Positions 42,791-52,256 of a stretch of DNA of 64,000 nt are shown here, one piece after another. The DNA is from Sphingomonas aquatilis (GTDB lineage: Bacteria; Pseudomonadota; Alphaproteobacteria; Sphingomonadales; Sphingomonadaceae): positions 29,820 to 93,819 of the forward strand of contig NZ_JACIDB010000010.1 in NCBI RefSeq assembly GCF_014196115.1, read 5' to 3'. The notes beneath the pieces were generated by a model. It had not been told where the DNA came from. It ran no database searches and saw only the letters and a program-made list of their open reading frames with translations. Each line of letters opens with the position of its first letter. The first letter of the stretch is position 1. Both the position numbers and the translations under genes were made by a program.

Positions 42791-43569
42791 TGGGGCAGGC
42801 CCGCCCTTTGTCACGCCGCCCCGTCATAGGGGTGCTGTGCTGCAACGAAGTCGCGGCGCGGCCGGTGCAGGTCGTCGCGAGCCGCTTCATCGCGCCGCTG
42901 ACGACGCTGGCGCAAGCGACGGTGCTACTGGTGCCCGCGATGCCGGGGACCGCCGATACCGAGACGCTCTCCGCAGTGCTCGACGGACTGCTGCTCACCG
43001 GATCGCGCAGCCATGTCGCGCCCGGCCGCTATGGCGGCGCACCGCTGCCAAGCGATCAGGTGACGGACGATTGCCGCGACGAGGTCGCGTTGGCGCTTGC
43101 CGGACGGATGATCGAGGCGGGCAAGCCCGTCTTCGGCATCTGCCGCGGGTTGCAGGAGATCAACGTGCTGTTCGGCGGCACGCTGGCCGCGGCCAGCCAT
43201 CCCGGCCGCCACCATCGTGGCGCGTGGGAGGGCGATTACGATTCGCTGTTCGACCACGGCCATGACGTGGAGCTGACCCCAAACGGCCGGCTCGCCGGCG
43301 CGACCGGCGCCCGCCGCGTCCGCGTCAATTCGGTGCATCAGCAGGGCATCGACCGGCTGGGCCGCGGCCTGTCGGTCGAGGCGATCGCGGCGGACGATGG
43401 CCTCGTTGAGGCGGTGTCGGCGCGCCCCTGCGGCGGCGAGGTGCTGGGCGTGCAATGGCATCCCGAATGGGACGCCGCCGATTCGCCCGCCAGCCGCGCC
43501 TTCTTTTCACTGATCGGCGCCGCCCTGCACCGCGGCCGCCCACCCGTTCCATCGCCATCCGGTTTCTAA
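42790..43569 (+). CDS. Class I glutamine amidotransferase-like hydrolase (PuuD/peptidase C26)
   Basis: A 259-residue hydrolase related to gamma-glutamyl-GABA hydrolase. The triad is C118 ([16 protein letters not shown]), H224 and E226 ([10 protein letters not shown]). The N-terminus ([11 protein letters not shown]) is typical of the family. Starting at ATG 42790 in a TGATG overlap with cysE, it is co-translated with a cysteine-synthesis enzyme, so its true substrate may be another gamma-glutamyl compound such as a glutathione-related peptide. That idea is inferred from context only. Confidence 0.88.
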   Translation: MGQARPLSRRPVIGVLCCNEVAARPVQVVASRFIAPLTTLAQATVLLVPAMPGTADTETLSAVLDGLLLTGSRSHVAPGRYGGAPLPSDQVTDDCRDEVALALAGRMIEAGKPVFGICRGLQEINVLFGGTLAAASHPGRHHRGAWEGDYDSLFDHGHDVELTPNGRLAGATGARRVRVNSVHQQGIDRLGRGLSVEAIAADDGLVEAVSARPCGGEVLGVQWHPEWDAADSPASRAFFSLIGAALHRGRPPVPSPSGF

Positions 43570-43581
43570 AGGGAGAACGAC

Positions 43582-43821
43582 ATGAAGACTGCCATCCTGC
43601 TGCCCGTCCTCGGCCTCGCCGCGCTGGGCCTCGCCGCCTGCGGCCCCAAGACCGAATCGGGCAACACCAGTGCGGAAACGGTGACGCTCAACGACGACGG
43701 CGCCGTCTTCGACAATGCAGCGGGTCTGGAAACGGACGGCAATTCGGCCGCTGGCGATACCGCGCTGACCGGCAATGTCACGGACAACGCCACCGCCCCG
43801 GCAGCCGGCAACGCGCTGTAA
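43582..43821 (+). CDS. Small predicted lipoprotein
   Basis: A 79-residue protein with a type II signal sequence ([20 protein letters not shown]) and lipobox LAAC, the lipid-modified residue being C20. The mature part is short, acidic and rich in Asn, Thr, Ala and Gly ([20 protein letters not shown]) with no recognised domain. GGGAGAA is well placed upstream. It is probably anchored in the outer or inner membrane. It follows the hydrolase by 12 bp and may belong to the same message. Confidence 0.78.
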   Translation: MKTAILLPVLGLAALGLAACGPKTESGNTSAETVTLNDDGAVFDNAAGLETDGNSAAGDTALTGNVTDNATAPAAGNAL

Positions 43822-44230
43822 CGCCTACCCCTTTTTCGAACACGCCAAGGCAAGCTCCCTAGGCGTAGACTGGCGGTCCGACATTGCTGGTGTCGGGCCG
43901 TCTCTTTGTGTGGGGTGTGGGGGTGATCCGAGGCGCGCGACGCCGTGAGTCGCGCGCGGTCCCTCGGGGATAGCGCATCAGGCCGAGTCGTCGCCCCAGC
44001 GCAGGCCGGAGCCTGTGGCGGCTCTGTTCGCGCGCTTTCGTCGGGAGGTCCCAGCCTTCGCCGGGATGACGGCGGTGGAATAGAGGCGAGGCTAGTCCAG
44101 CCAACCTCTCCGGACCCACGACGCGGGAGTAAATCCCGCGTCGTCAGTCGCCGCTGTAGCGGCGCTGGCCGGTCGAAGTGTTGCGGGGCGGCTCCGCCTG
44201 CCCCGCACCGGCGCACGGCAAGCCGTGCGC
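43822..44230. other. Gene-free stretch with four hairpins downstream of etfA
   Basis: No coding frame here looks real. From 44118 to 44230 come four consecutive perfect or near-perfect stems: ACGACGCGGGA/TCCCGCGTCGT (44118-44144), CGCCGCT/AGCGGCG (44149-44164), TGCGGGGC/GCCCCGCA (44182-44207, with an inner GGCGG/CCGCC) and GCGCACGGC/GCCGTGCGC (44211-44230). The last abuts the etfA stop. No T-run follows on the minus strand. Around 44040-44080 is a fragment of another common repeat (GGTCCCAGCCTTCGCCGGGA). The array probably ends or stabilises the etf message. Confidence 0.7.
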
Positions 44231-45160
44231 CTACAGCTTCTCGGTCAGCTCCGGCACGACCTTGAACAGGTCGCCGACGAGGCCGATGTCCGCGACCTGG
44301 AAGATCGGGGCGTCTTCGTCCTTGTTGATCGCGACGATGACCTTCGAGTCTTTCATGCCGGCGAGGTGCTGGATCGCGCCCGAGATGCCGACCGCAACAT
44401 AGACTTCCGGGGCGACGATTTTGCCGGTCTGGCCGACCTGATAGTCGTTGGGCACGAAGCCCGCGTCGACCGCGGCGCGGCTCGCGCCGACGCCCGCGCC
44501 CAGCTTGTCGGCGAGCGGTTCGATCAGTGCATGGAAGTTCTCGCCGTTCTGCAGCGCGCGGCCGCCCGACACGATGATCTTAGCCGACGTCAGTTCGGGA
44601 CGCGCGTTCTGCGCGATCTCGGAGCCGACATAGGACGAGACGCCCGTGTCGCCGACCGAGGCGACCGCTTCGATCGCGGCCGAGCCGCCCTCGGCCGCCG
44701 CCTTGTCGAAGGCGGTGCCGCGGACGGTGATCACCTTCTTGGCATCCGACGTCTGGACGGTCGCGATCGCGTTACCGGCGTAGATCGGACGCGTGAACGT
44801 GTCCTCGCCCTCGACCGACAGGATGTCGCTGATCTGCATCACGTCGAGCAGCGCGGCGACGCGCGGCGCGACGTTCTTGCCGGTGGTGGTCGACGGCGCA
44901 ACGAAGGCATCGTGATGCCCCATCAGCTCGACGACCAGCGGCGCGATATTCTCGGCGAGCGCGTGGGCATAGGCCGCATCGTCGGCGACGTGCACCTTGC
45001 CGACGCCGGCGATCTTCGCCGCGGCCTGCGCGACGCCATCGACGCCCTGGCCGGCGACGAGCAGATGCACCTCACCCAGCTTCGATGCGGCGGTCACCGC
45101 CGACAGCGTGGCGTCCTTGACGGTCTGACCGTCGTGTTCGACCCAGACGAGCGTCTTCAC
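44231..45160 (-). CDS. etfA: Electron transfer flavoprotein subunit alpha
   Basis: A 309-residue subunit that binds FAD and passes electrons from acyl-CoA and other dehydrogenases toward ubiquinone. The N-terminus ([22 protein letters not shown]) and the FAD-binding C-terminal domain are standard: [52 protein letters not shown] and [20 protein letters not shown]. It overlaps etfB by 4 bp and is followed by a hairpin array. Confidence 0.97.
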   Translation of the reverse strand: MKTLVWVEHDGQTVKDATLSAVTAASKLGEVHLLVAGQGVDGVAQAAAKIAGVGKVHVADDAAYAHALAENIAPLVVELMGHHDAFVAPSTTTGKNVAPRVAALLDVMQISDILSVEGEDTFTRPIYAGNAIATVQTSDAKKVITVRGTAFDKAAAEGGSAAIEAVASVGDTGVSSYVGSEIAQNARPELTSAKIIVSGGRALQNGENFHALIEPLADKLGAGVGASRAAVDAGFVPNDYQVGQTGKIVAPEVYVAVGISGAIQHLAGMKDSKVIVAINKDEDAPIFQVADIGLVGDLFKVVPELTEKL

Positions 45161-45903
45161 TTGGCAATCCCCATGGCATGCAGCTTGGTCACGAGTTCGT
45201 CGACATCTGCGACCTTGATCCCGGCCTGGCGCTTGCCCGGCTCGACGACCTTCAGCGTCGTGATGCGGGGCGTGACGTCGACGCCGTAATCGGCGGCGGT
45301 CTTCTGCGCGAGCGGCTTGGACTTGGCCTTCATGATGTTGGGCAGCGAGGCATAGCGCGGCTCGTTGAGGCGCAGGTCGGTGGTGACGATCGCGGGGAGC
45401 GGGAATTTGTCCGTCTCGAGGCCGCCATCGACTTCGCGCGTCACGGTGACGTCACTGTCCGTCAGCTCGACCTTCGAGGCGAACGTGCCCTGGCCCCAAC
45501 CGAGCAGGCCGGCGAGCATCTGTCCGGTCTGGTTGTTGTCGTCGTCGATCGCCTGCTTGCCCAGGATGACGAGCTGCGGCTGCTCTTCCTCAACGATCTT
45601 GGCGAGGATCTTGGCGACGCCGAGCGGTTCGACCTTGGTGTCGCTGGTCACGAGGATGCCGCGGTCGGCGCCCATCGCCAGCGCGGTGCGGATCGTTTCC
45701 TGCGCCTTCGCCTCGCCGATCGAGACGACGACGATTTCGGTGACGCCCTTGTCCTTCAGGCGGATCGCCTCTTCGACGGCGATCTCGTCGAAGGGATTCA
45801 TGCTCATCTTGACGTTGGCAAGATCCACGCCCGAGCCGTCCGCCTTCACACGGGGCTTCACATTATAGTCAAGCACGCGCTTGACCGGCACCAGCACCTT
45901 CAT
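45157..45903 (-). CDS. etfB: Electron transfer flavoprotein subunit beta
   Basis: A 248-residue partner of EtfA, holding AMP and the recognition loop for dehydrogenases. Family features are [63 protein letters not shown] (given in part by the motif [10 protein letters not shown]) and [26 protein letters not shown]. It is the first gene of the etfBA pair. Upstream, toward sucC, are ~330 bp holding a repeat and presumably the promoter. Confidence 0.97.
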   Translation of the reverse strand: MKVLVPVKRVLDYNVKPRVKADGSGVDLANVKMSMNPFDEIAVEEAIRLKDKGVTEIVVVSIGEAKAQETIRTALAMGADRGILVTSDTKVEPLGVAKILAKIVEEEQPQLVILGKQAIDDDNNQTGQMLAGLLGWGQGTFASKVELTDSDVTVTREVDGGLETDKFPLPAIVTTDLRLNEPRYASLPNIMKAKSKPLAQKTAADYGVDVTPRITTLKVVEPGKRQAGIKVADVDELVTKLHAMGIAK

Positions 45904-46235
45904 AGGCTTCCTTCCGATTGCGCCTCCGACACCTTTTTGGCGTCGTATCGGCGGGTGAGATGGCGGTTTTCCGTGCCTTTCGCAAGTCCGGTACGGAAAG
46001 CGCCGGTTGCCGTAACGGCAGGTCTACCGCCCAAACGAATCAGGCCCGGACATGATGCCCGAGCCTGAGGAATTTTCTATCGCAAAGTCCTCCCCCGCCA
46101 GGCGGGGGAACCGTTCGGCATCAGCCGAATGGTCGAAGGGGAGGTCAGGAACGGCCTTCATGAACGGCACCCTATCCTCCCCCTCCGTCACCGCTGCGCG
46201 GCGCCACCTCCCCCTTGCGGGGGAGGACTAAGGGA
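45904..46235. repeat. etfB-sucC intergenic region with a degenerate palindromic repeat
   Basis: From 46086-46098 (AGTCCTCCCCCGC) to 46217-46229 (GCGGGGGAGGACT) are perfect 13-bp arms of the same family as 23156-23298. The left inner part has diverged (GGCGGGGGAACCGTTCGGCA, with its own small hairpin CGGCATCAGCCG). The remaining ~180 bp next to etfB show no gene and must contain the etfB promoter. A short inverted pair, CGGTACGGAAAGCGCC / AGGCGC-like, is present but weak. Confidence 0.75.
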
Positions 46236-47435
<1,200 letters not shown>

Positions 47436-47566
47436 GGCCTGCCTCGCATTATGCTATAAAGAGGAGATTGCCGCCGCCCTTTGCACAGGCGGCGCGACGA
47501 ATCCACCCCGGATATAGCACGGGGATCGATCGTTATCGCAAACGCTTCGCATTAGATGGAATACGC

Positions 47567-48082
47567 ATGTCCTGGCCGATCGGCATCCTTCTGTTTCTGG
47601 CGACGGTGATCGGCATGGAGGGCTTTGCCTATGCCGCGCACCGCTGGATCATGCATGGGCCGGGCTGGTTCCTGCATGCGAGCCACCACACCAAGCGCGA
47701 AGGCAATTGGGAGCTAAACGACCTGTACGCCGCGATCTTCGCGGTGCCCTCGTTCGTGCTGCTGCTCGGCGGGGTACAGCTGGGCTGGTGGCCGGGCTTC
47801 GCATGGATCGGCGCGGGGATCGCAGCCTATGGCGCGATCTATTTCGGCTTCCACGACATCATCGTCCATCAGCGGATTCCGACGCGCTATCTGCCCAAGT
47901 CCAGCTACATGAAGCGGATCGTCCAGGCGCATCGGCTGCACCATGTCATCGAGACGCGCGAGGGCAACGTCAGCTTCGGCTTCCTGGTCGCTCCCCGGCC
48001 CGAAGCCTTGAAGGCCGAACTCAAGCGGCGCGGGCGGCAGGGGGTGCGGGCGCCCGCCGGGGAGCCGTTGGCAGAAAAGTAA
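47567..48082 (+). CDS. crtZ: Beta-carotene 3-hydroxylase CrtZ
   Basis: A 171-residue membrane di-iron hydroxylase that adds the 3/3' hydroxyls to beta-carotene to give zeaxanthin, a step toward nostoxanthin-type yellow pigments of sphingomonads. The eight-histidine pattern is complete: HRWIMH, HASHH, FHDIIVHQR and HRLHHV. Four membrane segments are predicted. The frame is open to 47468, but ATG 47567 starts the first membrane helix (MSWPIGILLFLATV). No other carotenoid gene is in the window. Confidence 0.93.
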   Translation: MSWPIGILLFLATVIGMEGFAYAAHRWIMHGPGWFLHASHHTKREGNWELNDLYAAIFAVPSFVLLLGGVQLGWWPGFAWIGAGIAAYGAIYFGFHDIIVHQRIPTRYLPKSSYMKRIVQAHRLHHVIETREGNVSFGFLVAPRPEALKAELKRRGRQGVRAPAGEPLAEK

Positions 48083-48106
48083 CGCCTTCCGTGGCACGAT
48101 ACAGCC

Positions 48107-48457
48107 ATGGAACAGCCGACCTTCACGCCGCCGTACCAGCCCATCGCCCTCAACGGGACGGAGGAGGGCGCCGAGTCGCGCCGATCGCTGCGCAAGGCGG
48201 TGACGATGCGCGCGCACCTGCGCGATCGCGGGCAGACCCGGTTCGAAATCGACGTGACCGACCTGTCGCTGATGGGGTTCCGCGCCGAAACGTCGTTTAC
48301 GCTATGGCCGGGCACGATCGTTTGGCTGACGCTGCCGGGGCTGGCCGGTCTGGAGGCCGTGGTCGCGTGGCGGGACAAGACGCAATATGGCTGCGCCTTC
48401 GCCAAGCCGCTGCACCCGGCGGTGTTCGACCACATCATCGCGCTCAGCCAGCGATAG
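48107..48457 (+). CDS. PilZ-domain protein
   Basis: A 116-residue protein with a PilZ-like fold: RRSLRKAVTMRAHLRDRGQTRFEIDVTDLSLMGFRAET, then LWPGTIVWLTLPGLAGLEAVVAWRDKTQYGCAFAKPLHPAVF. The RxxxR of the c-di-GMP motif (ESRRSLRKAV) is present in modified form and the (D/N)xSxxG element reads DLSLMG, so c-di-GMP binding is possible but not certain. It is probably a stand-alone receptor. Only the sequence GATACAGCC precedes the ATG and no Shine-Dalgarno is seen. Confidence 0.85.
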   Translation: MEQPTFTPPYQPIALNGTEEGAESRRSLRKAVTMRAHLRDRGQTRFEIDVTDLSLMGFRAETSFTLWPGTIVWLTLPGLAGLEAVVAWRDKTQYGCAFAKPLHPAVFDHIIALSQR

Positions 48458-48526
48458 GCGCTGACGCCGGTAAAGCCGTCGTCAGTCGCGTCACGCTGTG
48501 CGCGTGAGTGGCCGCGCCTGCGCCCG

Positions 48527-49462
48527 TCAGTCGAACAGCGACGACACGCTCGTTTCGTCGGCGATGCGCTTGATCGCCTCGCCCAGCAGCGGCGCGATCG
48601 GCAGGTGGCGGATCTTCGACGTCGCGCCGATCGATTCGTGATTGCCGATCGAATCGGTGATGACGAGTTCGGTCAGCACCGATCCCTCGACGCGTGCGAC
48701 CGCGCCCCCCGACAGGACGCCGTGGGTGACATAGGCGACGACATCCTCCGCCCCCGCCTGCCGCAGCGCCGCCGCCGCATTGCACAGCGTACCCGCCGAA
48801 TCGACGATATCGTCGACCAAGATGCAGAAGCGTCCTTCGACGTCGCCGATGATGTTCATCACCTCCGATTCGCCGGCGCGCTCGCGGCGCTTGTCGACGA
48901 TCGCGAGCGGAGCGTTGTCGAGCCGCTTGGCGAGCTGGCGCGCACGCACGACGCCACCGACGTCGGGCGAGACGACCATCAGGTTGCGACCCTTGAAGCG
49001 CGCATGGATGTCCGCGCTCATCACCGGCGCGGCATAGAGATTGTCGGTCGGGATATCGAAGAATCCCTGGATCTGCCCGGCGTGGAGGTCGACCGACAGC
49101 ACGCGGTCGGCGCCGGCGACGGTGACCAGATTGGCGACGAGCTTGGCCGAGATGGGCGTGCGCGGCCCCGGTTTCCGGTCCTGGCGGGCATAGCCCATAT
49201 AGGGGATGACTGCCGTGATGCGCTTGGCCGATGCACGCTTCAACGCATCGATAATGATCAGCAGTTCCATCAGATTGTCGTTCGCCGGGAAGCCGGTCGA
49301 TTGGAGCACGAACACGTCCTCGCCGCGCACATTCTCCTGGATTTCGACGAAGATCTCCTCGTCGGCGAACCGGCGGACCAGCGCGTCGGTCAACGGGCTT
49401 TCGAGATAGTTCGCGATCGCCTGCGCGAGCGGAAGGTTCGAATTGCCGGTGATCAGTTTCAT
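48527..49462 (-). CDS. prs: Ribose-phosphate pyrophosphokinase
   Basis: A 311-residue enzyme making PRPP from ribose 5-phosphate and ATP for nucleotide, His and Trp synthesis. It starts [20 protein letters not shown], with the flexible-loop region [26 protein letters not shown] (in part), the PRPP-binding loop [16 protein letters not shown] and [19 protein letters not shown]. The frame runs upstream to 49723 but the family N-terminus fixes ATG 49462. It is divergent from gltX. The PRPP it makes is the expected substrate of the phosphoribosyltransferase at 54194. Confidence 0.97.
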   Translation of the reverse strand: MKLITGNSNLPLAQAIANYLESPLTDALVRRFADEEIFVEIQENVRGEDVFVLQSTGFPANDNLMELLIIIDALKRASAKRITAVIPYMGYARQDRKPGPRTPISAKLVANLVTVAGADRVLSVDLHAGQIQGFFDIPTDNLYAAPVMSADIHARFKGRNLMVVSPDVGGVVRARQLAKRLDNAPLAIVDKRRERAGESEVMNIIGDVEGRFCILVDDIVDSAGTLCNAAAALRQAGAEDVVAYVTHGVLSGGAVARVEGSVLTELVITDSIGNHESIGATSKIRHLPIAPLLGEAIKRIADETSVSSLFD

Positions 49463-49553
49463 GCGCTGGGCTCCCTTGCGCCGCCCTTTATCGTCGATGG
49501 CGCCTTTCGCAAACCGCTTCGCTTCGCCCGCCCGCGGCGGTAGGAGCGCGGGC

Positions 49554-50891
49554 ATGACCGTCATCACCCGCTTCGCCCCCTCTCCCACCGGCATGCTCCA
49601 CGTCGGCAATATCCGGGCGGGGCTGCACAATTGGATGTTCGCGCGGGGGCAGCGCGGCCGGTTCGTGCTGCGCATCGACGATACCGATGCCGAGCGGTCC
49701 GAGGAGCGGTTCGTCGACGGCATCCGCGCCGATCTCGCCTGGCTGGGCCTGACGCCCGATGCCGAGGTGCGCCAGTCGGAGCGATTCGCGCTGTATCAGG
49801 CGCGGTTCGATGCGCTGGTCGCGGCGGGGCGGATCTATCCGGCCTATGAGAGCGCGCAGGAACTGGACCTGAAGCGCAAGATCCTGCTCGGGCGCGGCCT
49901 GCCGCCGGTCTACGATCGCGCGGCGCTGGCGCTGAGCGATACGCAAAAGGCGCAGTTTGAGGCGGATGGCGTCGCGCCGCACTGGCGGTTCAAGCTGGAT
50001 CATGACGCACTGATCCACTGGGACGATCTGATCCGCGGCCCGCAGAGCTTCGATGCGAAGACGATGAGCGATCCCGTCGTGCGGCGCGCCGACAGATCGT
50101 GGCTGTATATGCTGCCATCGGCGATCGACGATGCCGATCTGGGCATCACCCATGTCGTGCGCGGCGAGGACCATGTGTCCAACACCGCGCTGCAATTGCA
50201 GATGTTCGATGCGATGGGCGTCACGCCACCCGCCTTCGCGCACGAAGCGCTGCTGACCGGCGCCGAGGGCAAATTGTCCAAGCGTCTGGGATCGCTGGGC
50301 GTCGCGCATTTTCGCGACGCGGGGATCGAGCCGCAGGCGGTCGTCGCGCTGCTCGCGCGGATCGGGACGAGCGATCCGGTCGAGCCGATGGTCGATCCCG
50401 CACCGCTGATCGCCGCCTTCGACTTCGCGCGCTTCGGCCGCGCGCCGGCGCGATTCGACGAGGCGGAACTGGCGCAGGTGAATGCGCGGATCGTCCATCA
50501 ACTGGCCTATGACGCGGTCGCCGATCGGCTGCCCGACGGGATGGGCGTGGCGGAATGGGATGCGGTGCGGCCGAACCTGTCGCGCGTCGCCGAGGCGGCA
50601 GACTGGTGGCAGGTAATCGAGGGGCCGATCGCCGCGCCGATGCAGGACGACGAGGCGCGTGCCTACCTCGCTAACGCGGCGGCGGTGGCAGAGGGCTTGG
50701 ACTGGGGTGACGACGCCTGGGCAGCGCTGACGACAGCGCTCAAGACGGCGACGGGCCGCAAGGGCAAGGCGCTGTTTCTACCGCTGCGCCAAGCATTGAC
50801 CGGGCTGGACCATGGGCCCGACATGGCGGCGCTGTTGCCGCTTATCGGCCAGCCGCGCGCCATCGCACGCCTCCGGGACGCAGCTGGATAA
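49554..50891 (+). CDS. gltX: Glutamyl-tRNA synthetase
   Basis: A 445-residue class I synthetase. The HIGH-like motif is HVGN (16-19 in [11 protein letters not shown]) and the KMSKS-like motif is KLSKR (240-244). It is at the short end for GluRS, as expected of the second copy that many alphaproteobacteria carry; whether it charges tRNA-Glu, tRNA-Gln or both is not decided. TAGGAG at 49541-49546 and the N-terminal homology set ATG 49554. E. coli HipA targets GltX, so this protein is a candidate target of the hipA product in the same window. Confidence 0.95.
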   Translation: MTVITRFAPSPTGMLHVGNIRAGLHNWMFARGQRGRFVLRIDDTDAERSEERFVDGIRADLAWLGLTPDAEVRQSERFALYQARFDALVAAGRIYPAYESAQELDLKRKILLGRGLPPVYDRAALALSDTQKAQFEADGVAPHWRFKLDHDALIHWDDLIRGPQSFDAKTMSDPVVRRADRSWLYMLPSAIDDADLGITHVVRGEDHVSNTALQLQMFDAMGVTPPAFAHEALLTGAEGKLSKRLGSLGVAHFRDAGIEPQAVVALLARIGTSDPVEPMVDPAPLIAAFDFARFGRAPARFDEAELAQVNARIVHQLAYDAVADRLPDGMGVAEWDAVRPNLSRVAEAADWWQVIEGPIAAPMQDDEARAYLANAAAVAEGLDWGDDAWAALTTALKTATGRKGKALFLPLRQALTGLDHGPDMAALLPLIGQPRAIARLRDAAG

Positions 50892-51028
50892 GTTCGGTCA
50901 CGCTTCTCCGGCGCGCCAAGATCGCCATTCGGACGGATGAATCGCGCGGGCTGGCGTCCCGCTTAGGCGTGAGCCCTTTCTCCTCTGCCTGTCCGCCTCT
51001 GCGACGCAAAGCGGCATCGCCCAACCCC

Positions 51029-51059
51029 TTGACGATCATATGTTATGGTGTAACGTTTC
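51029..51059 (+). promoter_or_regulatory. Promoter of the tonB-like gene overlapping a Zur-type box
   Basis: A -35-like TTGACG at 51029-51034 is followed 16 bp later by TAACGT as a possible -10. The 23 bp at 51037-51059, core ATGTTATGGTGTAACGTTTC, agree with the classical Zur consensus (GAAATGTTATAnTATAACATTTC) at 18 of 22 defined positions by my alignment. The box fills the spacer and -10, where a bound repressor would block RNA polymerase. Zinc control of the gene is an inference from this match. Confidence 0.6.
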
Positions 51060-51114
51060 ATGTCTGAGCGGCGTCGCCCCGGTCGAGGGCGACCCGACAG
51101 AGAGGAGACGGACG

Positions 51115-51789
51115 ATGTATGCAGACCGCTACGCCAAGCCGACCCGTTTCAACCCCGGCGGCCTGACCGCTGCCATCGCGATCAACGCCGCGTTGGTCGC
51201 GGCGCTGATGTTCGCGGGGCCGAAGATCCTGCCCGAGGGGCCCGACCATGTGCTGGTCATCGGCAATATCCCGCTCGACCCGCCACCTCCGCCGCCGATC
51301 CCCGAGGTGAAGCCAGCCGAAACGGCGCCGCATCATGCGACCGAGACGATCTTGGCACCCGTGCCGGAAATTTCGGTGCCGACCAACCCGACCGACCTGG
51401 CCCTAACGACGATCCCGACGCCACCGGCACCGACCAAGATCATCGGCACCGATCCCGGGCCGGCAGTCGAGGCGCCGGCACCGCCCGCGCCACTGCCGTT
51501 TGTCGGCCCCAGCATCGATTCGCGCTACGCTGACGCCTTCCAGCCGGATTATCCCGCGGTCGAACGCCGCGCCAATCGCGATGGGCGCGTGACGGTGCGC
51601 GTGCTGGTCGGCATCGACGGGCGCGTGAAGCAGATCGAACAGGTCAGCGCGACCAGTGATGCCTTCTGGCGCACGACGCAGGAACGGGCGCTGAAGGCCT
51701 GGCGCTTCAAGCCGGCGACACGCGGCAACGTGCCGGTCGAGGCGTGGCGGACGATGACGCTGACGTTCCGCATGGAGGATGCCGGCTAA
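51115..51789 (+). CDS. TonB-family energy transducer
   Basis: A 224-residue protein. One N-terminal membrane helix (LTAAIAINAALVAALMFAG), a proline-rich periplasmic spacer (DPPPPPPIPEVKPAE through APAPPAPLPFVGP), and a C-terminal TonB domain (YPAVERRANRDGRVTVRVLVGIDGRVKQIEQV...FWRTTQERALKAWRFKPATRGNVPVEAWRTMTLTF, cited in parts). It transmits proton-motive force to outer-membrane receptors. No exbB/exbD or receptor gene is adjacent, so it relies on components elsewhere. GAGGAGA precedes ATG 51115. A Zur-like box in its promoter suggests service to a zinc receptor. Confidence 0.9.
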   Translation: MYADRYAKPTRFNPGGLTAAIAINAALVAALMFAGPKILPEGPDHVLVIGNIPLDPPPPPPIPEVKPAETAPHHATETILAPVPEISVPTNPTDLALTTIPTPPAPTKIIGTDPGPAVEAPAPPAPLPFVGPSIDSRYADAFQPDYPAVERRANRDGRVTVRVLVGIDGRVKQIEQVSATSDAFWRTTQERALKAWRFKPATRGNVPVEAWRTMTLTFRMEDAG

Positions 51790-51796
51790 AACCGCA

Positions 51797-51831
51797 TGGG
51801 GTGACGCGTCCGTCCGGGACGCGTCACCCCA
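51797..51831 (+). terminator. Strong hairpin after the tonB-like gene
   Basis: TGGGGTGACGCGTC (51797-51810) and GACGCGTCACCCCA (51818-51831) form a perfect 14-bp stem with a 7-base loop, 8 bp after the stop codon. No U-run follows, as is usual in GC-rich alphaproteobacteria, so it may work with Rho or protect the message end. Confidence 0.7.
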
Positions 51832-51929
51832 AGGCGGGCCAGAACCTTTCCCGGCCCCTGCCGTCTCATAATGCTGGAAAACCCAGGCCTCCGCCGGAAT
51901 GACGGCCACCCCGTGTCGCTGAAGACGGG

Positions 51930-52160
51930 TTACGACCGACGCGGCTTGATGTCCGCCTTTGCGATCTGCGCGCCCGACGTACGGCATTGCGCGCCGATCA
52001 TCGGATAGGGCACGTCCGTGTTGCGTGCGAGCTGATCAGGCAGTGCCGCCCGGCATTGCGCCATCGACTGATAGTGGATCGGGACGACCCGAGCCTCGGT
52101 GCATTGGACGTTGCCGTCGCCGCAGCCCATGATCGCCATCACGTAGAACAACGGTTCCAT
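51930..52160 (-). CDS. Small hypothetical exported cysteine-containing protein
   Basis: A 76-residue protein that starts MEPLFYVMAIMGCGDGNVQC and contains four cysteines (C13, C20, C38-region and C59-region), which suggests two disulfides in an exported protein. The N-terminus is short and only moderately hydrophobic, so export is likely but not certain. I do not recognise a named domain. The pattern PMIGAQCRTSG near the end looks conserved. The start at ATG 52160 is preferred over an upstream GTG. It is divergent from the ABC exporter gene. Confidence 0.6.
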   Translation of the reverse strand: MEPLFYVMAIMGCGDGNVQCTEARVVPIHYQSMAQCRAALPDQLARNTDVPYPMIGAQCRTSGAQIAKADIKPRRS

Positions 52161-52256
52161 GATGCCCTCGCTTGTCAACTGGTAAAATTCGCGAGGGCGC
52201 TAGTATGTTCCGCGCCGCGCTTTCTTCGCCGGGGCGCCGTGCCTACATAAGCGGCA

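Noticed and set aside
44225..45289. Plus-strand frame opposite etfAB resembling a 354-residue protein
   Set aside because: Arg/Asp/His-rich shadow of the etf genes.
50842..51039. 65-codon frame on the minus strand upstream of the tonB-like gene
   Set aside because: Overlaps the gltX end and the region next to the Zur-type promoter; no support for coding.
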